From Hetaerina americana (taxonomy: Eukaryota > Arthropoda > Insecta > Odonata > Calopterygidae), in assembly GCA_022747635.1 (NCBI GenBank), contig JAKTNV010000014.1:13175110-13239109 (forward strand): a stretch of 64,000 bases of DNA, given 5' to 3'. Shown piece by piece: positions 10,150 through 20,850 of this stretch. Under the pieces are notes generated by a model that saw only the letters and a list, made by a program, of their open reading frames with translations, searched no databases and was not told where the DNA came from. The position numbers and the translations under genes are program-made. How positions within the stretch are numbered: position 1 is the first letter of the stretch; every line of letters begins with the position of its first letter.

Positions 10150-11597
10150 TAATCTACAGACATGGCGCCCGAAAGATCACCAGATAACTATTTATGTAAC
10201 TGGGCATGATCGATTTCCTTCGGAGAGCCAGACTCGCGGGGAACGGGCTTCACAACCGCGATCAACGGAATGTCCGTTTGTAAAATTCCGCCTTGAGGTA
10301 CAGCGTCACAGAGTACATGGCTACACTGCGGTGGGAATCGGAAACATTTACCCCGCGAAACTTTAACCCTTTGGACACTACAACCCTCTCCAGATTCGCT
10401 CGAAAAACTCACTTGTTTTGAACGAGAAAGCGAAAGCACTTAGAAATGGCCTGTTCAAGGCTATATAGGGGGGATTCCGTTTAGCCATTAGTTTCTCAAG
10501 ATTACGTCAAGAATCATGAATTGGCACGTAGAGTCAACGAGTCCTAGATTACTCGGGTGTAAAATACATGGCTAGGAAGGAAAGACACTTAGCTCTATGC
10601 CCTATCATATTTTTATCACAGTCGCGCTACTAACCTGAATTGACCAAAGAATAAATGGTTTGCTTTTTTACTTCGTAGATCATATATAATATTAGCAATA
10701 CCATAAAAATCCTTTGAAATGAATACCGAGAGAATGAAGTTCACATCAGATAGCGTTCTCAACACTAACATCAGAGAGTCGTTCGATATACGGATGTGAT
10801 GTGAACGGTGAGTGTAGTGTGATTACGAAACGAATATTGCGCTTGCATATTCCATAAAAATCTAATGCGCTCGTGTGGTATCGCCATCCCGATCCGGTCG
10901 CTCAGACTGGCAACGTTGCGGCGGATCGTGGCGTGGCGAGGAGTCTGAATGAATCCCCGCTGTTAATCAATCAGCAGCGGCCTCAAATATGCCGAATTGC
11001 AGAAGAAATTATGATCCTTTTCCCTCCTATGGGCAGTTTCACATCACGTCCAACTCCATTTACATGCGTGTATCAGTAGCTTTCATGTGTGCTCATGGTA
11101 TTCTTCCAATTTCATATAGATCGAAATCAATTCTTAAAGCCATTCGCATACGATGGTATTTCAGTGCGCTGAAAATATGTAAGCGGGCCATTTAAGAGGA
11201 TTTCATTTGAATGTCATGCAACGATTAAGCGTCTTCCAAATTCATGCGATCTTGAAACAATACCTTATCGATTATAGGGCTTACTTTCTTAATATAGGCC
11301 CCAAGAAATCGTTTAAAATATGACCTTGTCTTCTACACCGAATGTGTTTAAAATATTTGACCATCTGGAAACATGTCAACGTCTTGTAAAAGTTGGATAT
11401 TCCTTCGCGCTTGGGGTATATCACCCCGGGCGTCCACTCGCGGGGAGCAAAAGCAGCTCGGCTGGAACGCAGAGGCGATTAGAGAGGATTACTCCCTCAA
11501 ACGGCCCACACTTGTGAAGCCGGAATGGACGTTCAAATTGGGGCCCTGACCGCATGATGAGGTCTGAACCGCCTAGGTCCTAAGGATAGGTTCAGTT
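10150..11597 (+). repeat. copy A of a 1.4-kb inverted duplication, CpG-rich
   Basis: This stretch aligns from end to end with the minus strand of 43488-44900. The inner part, about 10965-11597, has by hand count some 37 substitutions and three short indels (1, 1-2 and 10 bases) in about 620 positions, roughly 94% identity. The outer part, about 10170-10965, is much more diverged (perhaps 65-75%). The indels are not multiples of three and change the reading frames, so the similar open frames in both copies are probably not coding. CpG and GC are far higher than in the surroundings. I find no transposase, terminal repeat or target duplication. Confidence 0.85.
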
Positions 11598-13778
11598 TTA
11601 ACCCACAGTTATTTGTCCATTGGGGAAAAAATTATTAGGCCGGAGCATTGGCCTAATAATTATTTCATAAGTTGCAGTTGACTAACTATAGGCGACCCCT
11701 GTTAACTGGAACTTAACTGTTTTCTCGTAGAATCCATGATTTTTACCAACAAACAATAAACATTTTTTACCAACATTCGGATAGTACACAATGAAGATAT
11801 CAACATTTCTGATAGTGCTCGTTAGTGTCGGTGGTGATTGGTCGAGTGTCTCATAAGTCAGTAGCAGGTTTAATGTTTACTTTCGTGAGAGCAGTGGCTA
11901 TATCACCTGGGGGGTTACTTCCGAACGATTGTTACCCGATGTTATTTGTTTAAGGATGCCATTATGGCATGGGCTACGTGAAATGGCATTAAGCAGCGAC
12001 AAAATTATTGATTTATAGAATTCATTTGTCAAAATCATCATAAAAATAGACATTAAAATTTTCCCAAAAAACCTCCCCACAAACGGCCTAATTTTTCTTC
12101 CTCGAATTCTTACCCCTTCTTTCTTTCCGCCCCTCAATGACTTGTCCTCGCTTACACAGTTTTCCTTCTTGCGCATGTGATTCATTCTTAGTTCTGCCTT
12201 TGTCGTAGGCGGCCGCCTTGATCGGGTGAATCTCGTGTTGTACCGTTTAGCAGTGGCAGATAACCGATGCAGACTGAAGCTAAAGAGGATTTCGAGGTTT
12301 TTCGTATATTTCAGTTCATAAAATAAGTCTTTGTACTTATATTAATGCACATTTTTAACTAATTGCATTGAAATCGAATGCCTTTCAAAGTACCGTCTGC
12401 TCAAGCTTAAATACCATCGGGATCTCAGTACCAATTTGATATTTCACTCGAAGCTTCTAGGGTCGTCGATGTCACAGTTGGTGACCTTTATGGATTGCAT
12501 GAATGGGTCACTGTTAATGGTACGTACCGTAACTAGTAGCAATTCTTCAAATAGTTCTAATAAACAAAATGGGAGCGCCTAAAACGCCTGTATTTCATTT
12601 CCCAATATTTAATGTCTTCTGTATGCATTTGATTCCACAATCCCCGTTAATTGACTAAATGCATTATTGCACCAGTTTTATTTTTAAAATTCTAGTTTTG
12701 CCTTTGTTTCAGTAGTGTTTTCGGAAACGGGTGAAATCTTGCGAAAATAGTTGGGCAAAGCGCATCGGCCAAACTAGAATTGGATATTTCGCAGTAAAGT
12801 TTTGAAAAGTCTAATTAACTCAAATGAGATGTTATTTTCTCATAAAACGATTGCCATCAATTAATATTCCGGAAGTGAATTTTACAATGGTTCAATTATC
12901 CTGCATTATTTGTTGTTTTTTCCATGTTTTTACTGAGACATTTCCAAGAACTAAATTCAGTGCTTCGGCGACAGAGTTGAAGGATTTAACAACGAGAGGT
13001 GGCAAGCTTCACCTGTTCATCTGCTGTCCATTGTATGATGACTCTACTGCCGTATCAGAGAAGAGTTTGCATAGCTGAATTCACTTGGTTGTAATGGAGA
13101 TGCTTCTTCAACGAACCTTATTTATTTTCCGCTCTTCTATCACGACGATGTCGATCATGAGGTATAAGTTCATTGTATATTTTGTCAGCAATAATATGCT
13201 AGGGTATTTCGGGTCAATTTTCTGAATTCATGCGGTATTTGTCGCAGCTCATCAGAATCAAAATTGTCAATTTTTTGGTGATAGTCTACTGTGGAGGAAG
13301 CTGTTAATTAGGACTTTAAATTTCCCTATCCCCCGGGGACCTTTCATTCAAATACGTCGAGATTCTCTCCACCGCGTTATCATTTCGTTATTCTTCGTAT
13401 AATTTCAACCATCGGCATATTTGGAATTTTGGAAAGTTCCTAGTTAGTTAATAGTAATTCGAGATAACTACCGATGCTATAACTTCCCACCTCAGGTGTG
13501 GATCTGCACTTCATGGAAGGACACGAACCTGCTCTGATTTTTAAAAAATGTTAGATGATCCATATATACGCTCTTCGAGGAACATCTGCCTGTTCAGTGC
13601 TTTATATTTTGTGTTAACTTATTTAAAGAACCAATCACGACACTTTGTGTTACTCTCATCGTCCTGTGTCAACATTGGTCTTGATATCCATTAAGGATGC
13701 GAGAAAAAATTGATGAAAGGCCATTCTCTTTTGCGCTAATCATAATCTGAATCTGGCACTAATTACATTTCGTTTTTA
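11598..13778. other. intergenic DNA with one short hairpin
   Basis: An 11-bp perfect inverted repeat (ATTATTAGGCC, arms 11631-11641 and 11650-11660, 8-base loop) lies at the start. I see no gene in the rest; the plus frame at 12824-13078 has no recognisable motif. Confidence 0.45.
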
Positions 13779-14099
13779 GTGTATTTTCCCTCCGATAACG
13801 CGCACCTAGAACTTCGTAGTTATAATGAATTTGTATAGATGCCGCGCGCCCTTTTTATCATGAATTTTTATGATGAAATAACTGTAACAGTAGCAGATCT
13901 GTATAAAATAGAATGCAATTAGAAAGGCATGCTTCCAGACTAATTTATTTGTGCGAGACTCTTCTTAAAATTGTGTACATAAGTATGTAAATGTTTGGAT
14001 TTTTTCAATTTTCATGTTATATAATGCGCATCGTCATTTTTTTTATCACATGAACATTTTTGTTTAGATAACGCGCACGTTATCGATGGGAAAATGCGG
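13779..14099. mobile_element. MITE related to the pogo-like element (321 bp)
   Basis: Its left end GTGTATTTTCCCTCCGATAA and right end CCGCATTTTCCCATCGATAA (read inward) are inverted repeats. They are flanked by TA at 13777-13778 and 14100-14101. Both ends, and the next 40-100 bases inside them, match the ends of the element at 5099-6421, including the shared block GAATTTGTATAGAT. It has no coding capacity, so it is best read as a non-autonomous relative moved by a pogo-type transposase. Confidence 0.85.
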
Positions 14100-14101
14100 T
14101 A

Positions 14102-14696
14102 ATTGAATAGATACTGATAAAAGATTCAGGAGTGAATTTTAAGGTTGTGTGTTTGAATTTTGTCCTCCCAATCTCTGATGACTTTGTCATGGGAATGAAA
14201 TTCCATAACGAATAGAGAGGGATGGAGAAGCCAATGACTGATTTGTTTAAATGACTAGGCTCGTTGTGTCGAAAGGAGATGAAGGGGCCATGCAATTGAA
14301 AATCTATATAATTATGGATTTGAGTTCTTTTTCTTCTACTCGGTGTTATCCCACCAAGCCAATGGACCTTTACCCTAGAACTCTTTGATATCTTCGGCTT
14401 TAAGTTCGAATGGTAGGATTTATCCATAGGAAGTACTACCAGATAGAATTTGGGAACCTAGTTGGCTAGTTTATTGATGCCTAGTCATCATGGAATTTAA
14501 AGGAATTTTTTATAAGAAGTAGTTTCTTCTTTTTTGAAGAAAAATATTCTTAAGGTAGTTATGTAAGTTTGTCTCCTTTGTAGATATCAAATAATCCTCT
14601 TCAAGTAGAATTTTCTCTGTAAGGGAAAGAACATTAACAAACTCCAGCTAAGAGATGGCATTTCATGAAGACCATAATTATATTGATGTATGTACA
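14102..14696. other. intergenic DNA, unassigned
   Basis: A 115-codon minus frame (14080-14427) starts outside and runs into the MITE end, which argues against a real gene. Nothing else recognised. Confidence 0.35.
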
Positions 14697-15530
14697 TGGC
14701 AAGTCAAAATGAACTCCGTGATTTTAAGGGTAAATTCCTAAAAAAACCAGCCTAGATAATTTAAGAAGGTTTTTATTTCTGGAAACTACATTTAATTCAA
14801 TCTTTTTTATTAGGTTTTAAAACTTATTTCATCCGGGTGTTGACCTTGGTGAATAATGCACATGTTGAGTCATTCAAAAAAGTTTTAGAATACTCTTCTC
14901 AGCATAACTAGCGTTAATCCAGCGATGGCATTGGTGATTGCCTCCTAAAGAGCTCCCAAGGTCCTCAAACTTTGTAAGCCTCAGCTTTGAGGTATCCCCA
15001 AGGAAAAAAATCACATGGGCTCAAATCCTGGGAGCAAGGGGCCATGGAACATCCCCTTGTTAGGAGATCAGGCGGCCGGGAAATTTTTCTTGCAGGATTT
15101 GTCGTAAATGATGGGTGATATGAGCCATGGCACCATCCTGTTGAAACCAAGAGGCATCTGTGTCATGTTCCTCACCATACTCTTCCATTTTGGGGAGTAA
15201 AAAGTTCTCCAGCATCTCACAGTAGCGCACAGAGTTCACAGTTATAGTTGATCCTCGAGATTCAAAAAAGTAAGGCCCAATAATGTCTATGGAGGACACA
15301 GCGCACCAAACTGTCATTTTGCAGCTGTGAAGCTGTCTTGGGAGAAGTTCGCGAGGGTTATCAGTCGCGCAATAACGAAAAATTTGCCTCTTTACTGACC
15401 CAAATAGGTGAAAATGTGCTTCATCACCAGACCATAGCGCCCGCTGCTTCCCCACCACACTATCATTGTTCTTAAAGAATGTTTCTATGACAAAGCCTCG
15501 ATTCTCACCAGACATTGGTAATTACTAAAA
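14697..15530 (-). mobile_element. IS630/mariner-superfamily transposon, internally deleted
   Basis: This minus-strand element holds the transposase fragments described separately. A possible 3' end is the sequence around 14698-14745, which I could not pair with a matching 5' end. Its type, with SGDEAHF, FQQDGA and CDFFPWGYL blocks, is a common insect family distinct from the classical mariners elsewhere in this window. Confidence 0.65.
14830..15515 (-). pseudogene. IS630/mariner-type transposase, helix-turn-helix fused to catalytic domain by deletion
   Basis: From ATG 15515 the protein opens with the family's DNA-binding start (RGFVIETFFKNNDSVVGKQR). It continues without a gap into the catalytic domain: SGDEAHFHLFG with the first Asp, then TVWCAV, IGPYFFE, and FQQDGAMAH with the second Asp. 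In relatives more than 100 residues separate the first two pieces, so a deletion has joined them in frame. The frame ends at 15060. A shifted frame (about 15150 to 14965) carries on with LSPCDFFPWGYLKAEAY, holding the third acidic position. Remnants of the C-terminus reach about 14830. At least one frameshift and the deletion make it inactive. Confidence 0.8.
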
Positions 15531-16435
15531 AAATTTGTTGTTTCCCAGAGCTAACGCCACTACTTCCACTCCGCTATTTAACCTGTGTACTCTTCAGTGA
15601 TTTTTTAAAACTTGGGAGACACTGCTGAGTCACGTTTATTAGGAAGTGTCCTTTTAATGCATGTAAAATTATTAACAATTATTGCTCTAATCATTGATTT
15701 CATCCAAATGACCATAGAATGAATTGGTGTTGGCATTCTTCGCCTAATTTACATGAAGTGTTTACTGTTATTTTTCATGACAAAAACCATTCCTTTCTGG
15801 TACTCTTTCTGGTAGAGTGGGTATTTGTTCCTACACATTATGGCTTGTTTTGCCACTTTTAAAATCTAAGAACAGTCATTTACATTTCTGCTACTATCAT
15901 TGGACTCAGGAATCTGGTATGTTATCTCATGCTGGTCTGTAATATGTACTTATAATAATGAAAATGTCAGCGTGTGTAGAAATAATGATACATACTGATA
16001 TTTCTCATAGTATCATTTCTAATGTGAAGAAATTAATGCATAAACATTAATTGACATCAGATATTTTCCCCTGCCACTCAATGGTGTGGATAGGAACAAT
16101 GTACATATACATCTAATGTAAAAATACTTTTCATTCAAGGTTTATGGAGACACTGGTATGAGATATTAAATCTATTTGCTTCCATTCATATTTTTTTAAA
16201 TTGTGTTGGATTTCATTTTTCATTGAAAAAATGGGAGTCTTAAAAGTTATACATGCAGCTAGAAGTGGGGGAGGGACAAAGGAGTCCCAAAGATTAAAAT
16301 TATTATTTCTGATTTTTTTGTGTACATTATATCAAAAGCGTATGAAGTGCAATGTGCCTAATTTGTCTCATCACATTCATGTAATAAAATTAATGAAGTG
16401 TCAAGTACGTTTCAGAGTATAAAACAGGGAAAAAG
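15531..16435. other. AT-rich intergenic DNA
   Basis: Nothing recognised on either strand. Confidence 0.4.
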
Positions 16436-18185
16436 GCTGAAGAAATGGAATCTAGAAGCATTAACCAGGATGAGGAGGAGGGACTATTGGGATGAAAAGT
16501 ATGGACACAAAAGTCCATAACAAAACTTTAAAATTAAATGGAAAAGTGACTAGGAAACTGGGCTAAATTAATTCAAAGAACTGTGGGAGATGCTGGAACA
16601 CTAACTTTTAAAATTCTATTTATTAACTCTTAGTATTTTTGAGAGAGGATTTTGAAATTAAGATTTCATCAAATATTATTTCCTCTCTCAAAAAAGGAAA
16701 AGGCAGCAATATATGAGGGCTATGAATGTTCGATTTTACGCATAGCACTTGGTTGGTTTTAGGGCCATCAATAAATGGATGGGGAGGAGGCCAAATGGTT
16801 ATTTAAAAGATTATGAATTTGGATTCAGTAAGGGGTGAGGTACATGTGAAGCAATAATATTAATAAGTTTACTTAGAAAGGAATATTAAGTACAATTGGG
16901 AAGTATTTGATTACTGAATTTTGAGATTGTGTTCAAAAGTGAATTGGGTAGAATTAATGAATGCATTACAAGATAGGTGTTGGTTTAAGGGGAAGGAGAC
17001 TTATCCAAAACCTATCCAATACCCATTTAGTAGTACTTGTCTGATTGCTGGGAACTGATTATTGGAATGGTAGTGTTATGAAAAGGCATACTGCTGGTGT
17101 CCATTATCACCATGCTTTTAAATGTATTCGGGGAAAAGCTGGGGAGGGGAATAAAAGTTGATGAGGAATTCTTAAAACTGCTTAGGTTTATGGATTATCA
17201 AACTTAAGTTAGCCTGCTAGATAGTATTAAAATCATTGCTGAACTTGTTAGAAAATCAGTTAATAGATATATAATTAAAATCAATTTAAAAAAACTAATT
17301 TTATGAGGTGTATGAGTAGGAGGTGGTTTAGTAAAACTTTGAAATAAGAGGACAAAAACTAAATTAGGTGGAACAGATTACCTATTATGGACCAAGATAG
17401 TTGAAGTAGTAGGGAAGTAATAAGAAATTAATTAGATAAAGACGCTTTCACAAGATAGTGGGAGCAGTCACAAGAAGATTTAGTGTGTTAAGAAAAAATA
17501 GTGAAAACTCTGATATGGAGTGTAATTGTATATGGTATGGAAACTTGGTCATTGAAGAAATATGATAGGAAGAAATCTGAAAGGCAGGTGTGTGCAAATG
17601 GAGGAGGATGGAAAAAGTGAAAGGATGGAAAGGAAAATCAATGAAAGTTCTAGAAAAAGTAGATTCAGAGAATTTTGATAGAAGATAGGATGTTGAAGGG
17701 GGGATCGAGATGGTGCGGGGGCTAACGTACTGGCTTCCCACCCTGAGGGCGCGGGTTCAAATCCCGGCGGTGTTGAATATTTTTCAGAGGTACTCTCGAT
17801 CCCTACTTGAGGTGCTTTGTGGAGGGCACTTTGAGTGAGTACGCCGTCCGTCGGATGGGACGTTAAGCCGCGGACCCCTTGGCGCCTTTCGTAAAGAGTA
17901 GGCTAATGCCGACGCCGGGTTTCTCTCCACCCTTCATCCTTTCCTGTCCTTCCCCTATGGCGCAAATGACCTTAGCTGTCGGTCGCCTCCCCTCAAAACT
18001 ACTACTAGGATGTTGAAGGCTGATGAGGGGAGAATGTTTGGCTGGAAATGTAGAAGGAAAAAATGGATGAATACGTTGGGGGGAATCAATGGAGGTAGAA
18101 CATGCAGAATTGAAGAAGAGTATAGTGTGAGATGTCTGGTTGTCTTGGCTGGTGAGATGAAGAATATTGAGTTCTAAGTTTGTCG
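16436..18185 (+). mobile_element. non-LTR retrotransposon (LINE) ORF2 remnant, interrupted by a SINE
   Basis: Scattered reverse transcriptase motifs appear in order on the plus strand: EFGFSKG near 16815 (family pattern QFGFRKG), RRLIQNL near 16995, and VDEEFLKLLRFMDYQT near 17160, where the catalytic FADDQ box has become FMDYQ. Further on come IWSVIVYGMETWSLKK near 17515 and, beyond the inserted SINE, LKADEGRMFGWKCRRKKWMN near 18010-18070, the usual C-terminal region. Many stops and frameshifts show an old copy. The frame before and after the SINE rejoins at its target duplication, so the SINE landed in an existing LINE. Confidence 0.75.
17700..18005 (+). mobile_element. tRNA-derived SINE with 14-bp target duplication
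   Basis: The head resembles a tRNA gene with a B box GGTTCAAATCC at 17753-17763 and an A-box-like stretch near 17710-17730, which together would be an internal RNA polymerase III promoter. The body is CpG-rich and the tail ends in a CTACTACTA run. Both sides carry the exact 14-base duplication TAGGATGTTGAAGG (17686-17699 and 18006-18019). This is the hallmark of LINE-machinery insertion and shows the copy is not old. Confidence 0.93.
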
Positions 18186-18594
18186 ATCCAAAACCTACCT
18201 TAAATGGTGCGTGCAATGCATTACTGCTTTTAGGCCTCAGTACATGCAATGTAGTCATTTCAAAATGAAATTTTTTTTAAATATGTTGGGATGGATGCAA
18301 TTGTTTGTGTGCAGTTTGTTTCAAATAAAAAATAAGCGTATTAATTAATTTTAAAATTGTTTTTGCTTTGCATTTTGTCCATGCATTGCATAGTACTGCA
18401 TACCAAGGTAATTCGTAAACTTACCCAGTCCTCAGTCTTTATGCGATATTTACTTTTTGAATTCCTAAAAAGCAGAATATAATGCATTTACACTCTTGAA
18501 AACCCTATCGTTATAACATTTATTTCAAGAAGTCTATCATTGATATAATTATCTGAAAAATTTAGTACTTTAACCCTTCTTTGCCTTTAGAAAT
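18186..18594. other. AT-rich intergenic DNA
   Basis: No feature recognised between the LINE and the Penelope-like element. Confidence 0.35.
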
Positions 18595-18642
18595 GGATAG
18601 ATTGAGGAAATTCAAGGAACCTTTTTCTTCTTTTGGCAGGAA

Positions 18643-18969
18643 ATGTATACGGACCAAATAATTAATTCTACTTCAAGGCAATGCTTTGCCCAAAAGCTTT
18701 TGGCATTTCATGCAATTATCCACCAATTAGCCTCTATTACAATGTCAAATTCAATTGATAATAAGGTTCCTAATGTAATTAAAATGATAGGTTTTAACAA
18801 TGGCTATCCAGAAGAACTGATAAATAAACCTTACCAGAAGAAACTTACTAAAATAGCCATAAGCAACATTTACAACCCTGAATATATAAAAGATCTCATT
18901 GCTAAATGGCAAAGAATTCTCTATCTAGGGAATATATCTCAAAAAAGTAATCAAGACTTTACCAAATGA
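18643..18969 (+). pseudogene. Penelope-like reverse transcriptase, C-terminal fragment
   Basis: The 108-codon frame carries TYTDQIIN-like (here MYTDQIINSTS), KLLAFHAIIHQL, NVIKMIGFNNGYPEELI and RILYLGNIS. These match the thumb and linker regions that follow the catalytic palm in Penelope-like reverse transcriptases. The palm with its YADD-type box is absent, and just upstream the reading degenerates (a YRK-like motif reads WQE). The frame stops at TGA 18967-18969. A GIY-YIG domain follows as expected for this class. Confidence 0.75.
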
Positions 18970-19039
18970 AAAATTAAATTTTCCTTTTACGATAATTCAT
19001 GCCATACAAAATTGATCTCACATGCTAAAAACATAAGTT

Positions 19040-19340
19040 CCTAAAGATAAGAGGAGTAGAGTGTATTAAATAAAGTGCTCAGTGTGTTCCACTAAATATA
19101 TTGGGCAAACAGGATTGAAGTTTAAAGAATTAAGGAGCACAAACATGGGTAAAGAATGAGAACATAACATCCTATTTGGCAAAGCATTTAATCGAACGTG
19201 ACCACAAAAGTTCTTTGAGACTGAAATTCTCCATTTCAAAAATAAAGGCAATAGACTTAATGCATTAGCATTAAGAAATTTCAATTGTCTGTTGCAAGGA
19301 TGAACTTGCAAATGAAATTTCATTTCCCTCACACTCCTCA
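19040..19340 (+). pseudogene. GIY-YIG endonuclease domain of the Penelope-like element, frameshifted
   Basis: The reading VYxIKCSVCSTKYIGQTGLKF near 19055-19125 has the CxxC...YIGQTG signature of the zinc-finger-linked GIY-YIG nuclease of these elements. A frameshift near 19125 moves the rest (NENITSYLAKHLIERDHK, then DELANEISFPSHS) to another frame, and stops interrupt it. This nuclease would normally nick DNA to prime reverse transcription. It cannot be functional here. Confidence 0.75.
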
Positions 19341-19381
19341 CTCCTAGATATACCACTCTTTCATCTCCAGTGCTCCCCATA

Positions 19382-19886
19382 CAGGGGCGTATTTACCATT
19401 ACGCGGACTATGCCATGACATAGGGCGGCAGCTCCCAGGGGACGGCACAAGTCCCAGAATCTTCATTTCATCAGTTTTTCAATTTTTTTTAATGCGAACA
19501 TATTGATTCAAAATCCCGCGCGTTTTCTTTTTTTTAGAAAAAAGGTTCTAACGTAGGCCACCAGGAGCGCGAATCCTGTGTTTACATTAGCCATTTTCTT
19601 GCGAATGATCATGCTATTAAAAAATTGTAAATTTATAATCAGTCAAAGGATTCATTGATGGAATTCTAGTCTTGAACATTAAGTACCTCAAAATAAATAT
19701 TATACATATTTCATATGAATTATTCTAGCATTTCCTTTCTAAAGTGTATATTTTGTATAGGTACTTGAAAAAGAATAAATGGATACATTCTTTTTATTAA
19801 CGTTAAAATGTAGAAAATTAAATCCCTAAGGGGCTGGCAGACATTAACTATAGTGTAAGGCGGCAAATGGGGTTAATACGCCCCTG
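19382..19886. mobile_element. hAT-type MITE, 505 bp, with 8-bp target duplication
   Basis: Ends are CAGGGGCGTATTTACC on the left and CAGGGGCGTATTAACC read inward from the right. The exact 8-base duplication TCCCCATA stands on both sides (19374-19381 and 19887-19894). An 8-bp duplication with a CAGGGG end is typical of the hAT superfamily. It has no transposase frame. It sits within the Penelope-like element and so is younger than it. Confidence 0.95.
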
Positions 19887-20062
19887 TCCCCATATCCCAA
19901 ACAAACCCATATTAACTGCCAATAATTGACCCTAAAAGCTGGTCTTCCCTTTCCCTCCCATCTACATTTTAATCTTTTTACCCCTCTACTCACCTTTCTT
20001 GTCCCACTCTAACCAACCCCCCCCCTCTCCCGCTCTGAAGGTAAGTACACAAAGTTGGCTTC

Positions 20063-20116
20063 TGTGAGGACCACTTGATGATGACGTCCAATGTCAAAAC
20101 CTAGGCCGTGTCCTAG
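20063..20116 (+). ncRNA. decayed hammerhead ribozyme at the end of the Penelope-like element
   Basis: Core TTGATGA at 20074-20080 (consensus CTGATGA, first base changed), stem II GACGT / ATGTC, then AAAAC (consensus GAAAC) and the CTAG stem III loop. The triplet reads GCC instead of GTC. Stem I still pairs, AGGA-C-CAC with GTG-TCCT with one bulged C. Three core changes mean it should no longer cleave. It is the same design, with the same CTAG loop, as the copy at 26098-26155. Confidence 0.65.
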
Positions 20117-20150
20117 TTGCTGTTTCTCATTAGGTTCTATATCTTGACAT

Positions 20151-20685
20151 AATTTTTAATGGTGACCCTTTCTATTCTAATTTGGCATTCCTGGAGACAC
20201 TTGCTATCAATTCCTATTGCATCCTATCCTTTAGAATTCTATTCCTCCCTATACTTCTAGTTTTTAATTAACTTTCTTGGCTCAGTGTAAAGCTGTCTGA
20301 GGTCTTTATACTCTCAGAGAACGTTTGTGAAACAGACACTATTCTATAGCCACATTTGCCTAAGGATTAGAATATTTACAACCCCTGTAACCTGAAGCCT
20401 TGTTTTACCTAAAATTTTTAGAAAAGCCTGCAGTTCTCCTATATATAACTGGCAAGTGAAGACCAAACATTCCAAACCAACAGTTCACTGGCAAAAACAT
20501 TATTTCAGCAACTCAGCATATATGGATGAGTTCAACCACAGTAATAATACATGTTATGCTTTCAATTAAATTCCAATTTCACTTTATGTGGAAACTTAAA
20601 CTTTTAATTCAAAGAACTGCAGAACTTTTCACACTGCACCATCTGTTAATATGCATTTAGGATTTTTGAAGTGCAAGAGGATAAC
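20151..20685. other. intergenic DNA
   Basis: Nothing recognised. Confidence 0.35.
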
Positions 20686-20850
20686 TTGGTAGTTTAACTG
20701 GATAAAGCACTCGGCCAAACATGAAGGGATGTGGTTTCGTATCCTGGTAAAGGCAATTGATTTTTACTCCCTGATTGCTTTCCAGGTCCAACAATTATCA
20801 AATTTTTGAGTTACGTAAAACTATGGTAGGTAGATGAGTATATTGAGGTA
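20686..20850 (+). mobile_element. tRNA-derived SINE fragment
   Basis: A diverged tRNA-like head, TGGTAGTTTAACTGG then AAGCACTCGGCC and a B-box-like GGTTTCGTATCC, matches the heads of the repeats at 40045-40265 and 54311-55151. The body is hard to follow. Confidence 0.6.

Larger units (their letters stand above)
18595..20150 (+). mobile_element. Penelope-like retroelement (PLE), 3' part
   Basis: In order, the element has the end of the reverse transcriptase (18643-18969), a decayed GIY-YIG endonuclease (about 19040-19340), a hAT-type MITE inserted at 19382-19886, a pyrimidine-rich 3' tail and a mutated hammerhead ribozyme (about 20063-20116). This order, RT then GIY-YIG then hammerhead, is the known layout of Penelope-like elements. 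The 5' end is missing. Confidence 0.8.

Noticed and set aside
11320..11517. 65-codon frame shared with the minus frame 43748-43521 as a possible conserved peptide
   Set aside because: The copies differ by a 10-base indel and their ends diverge; other indels nearby also break frame and no codon-position bias in the substitutions was evident.
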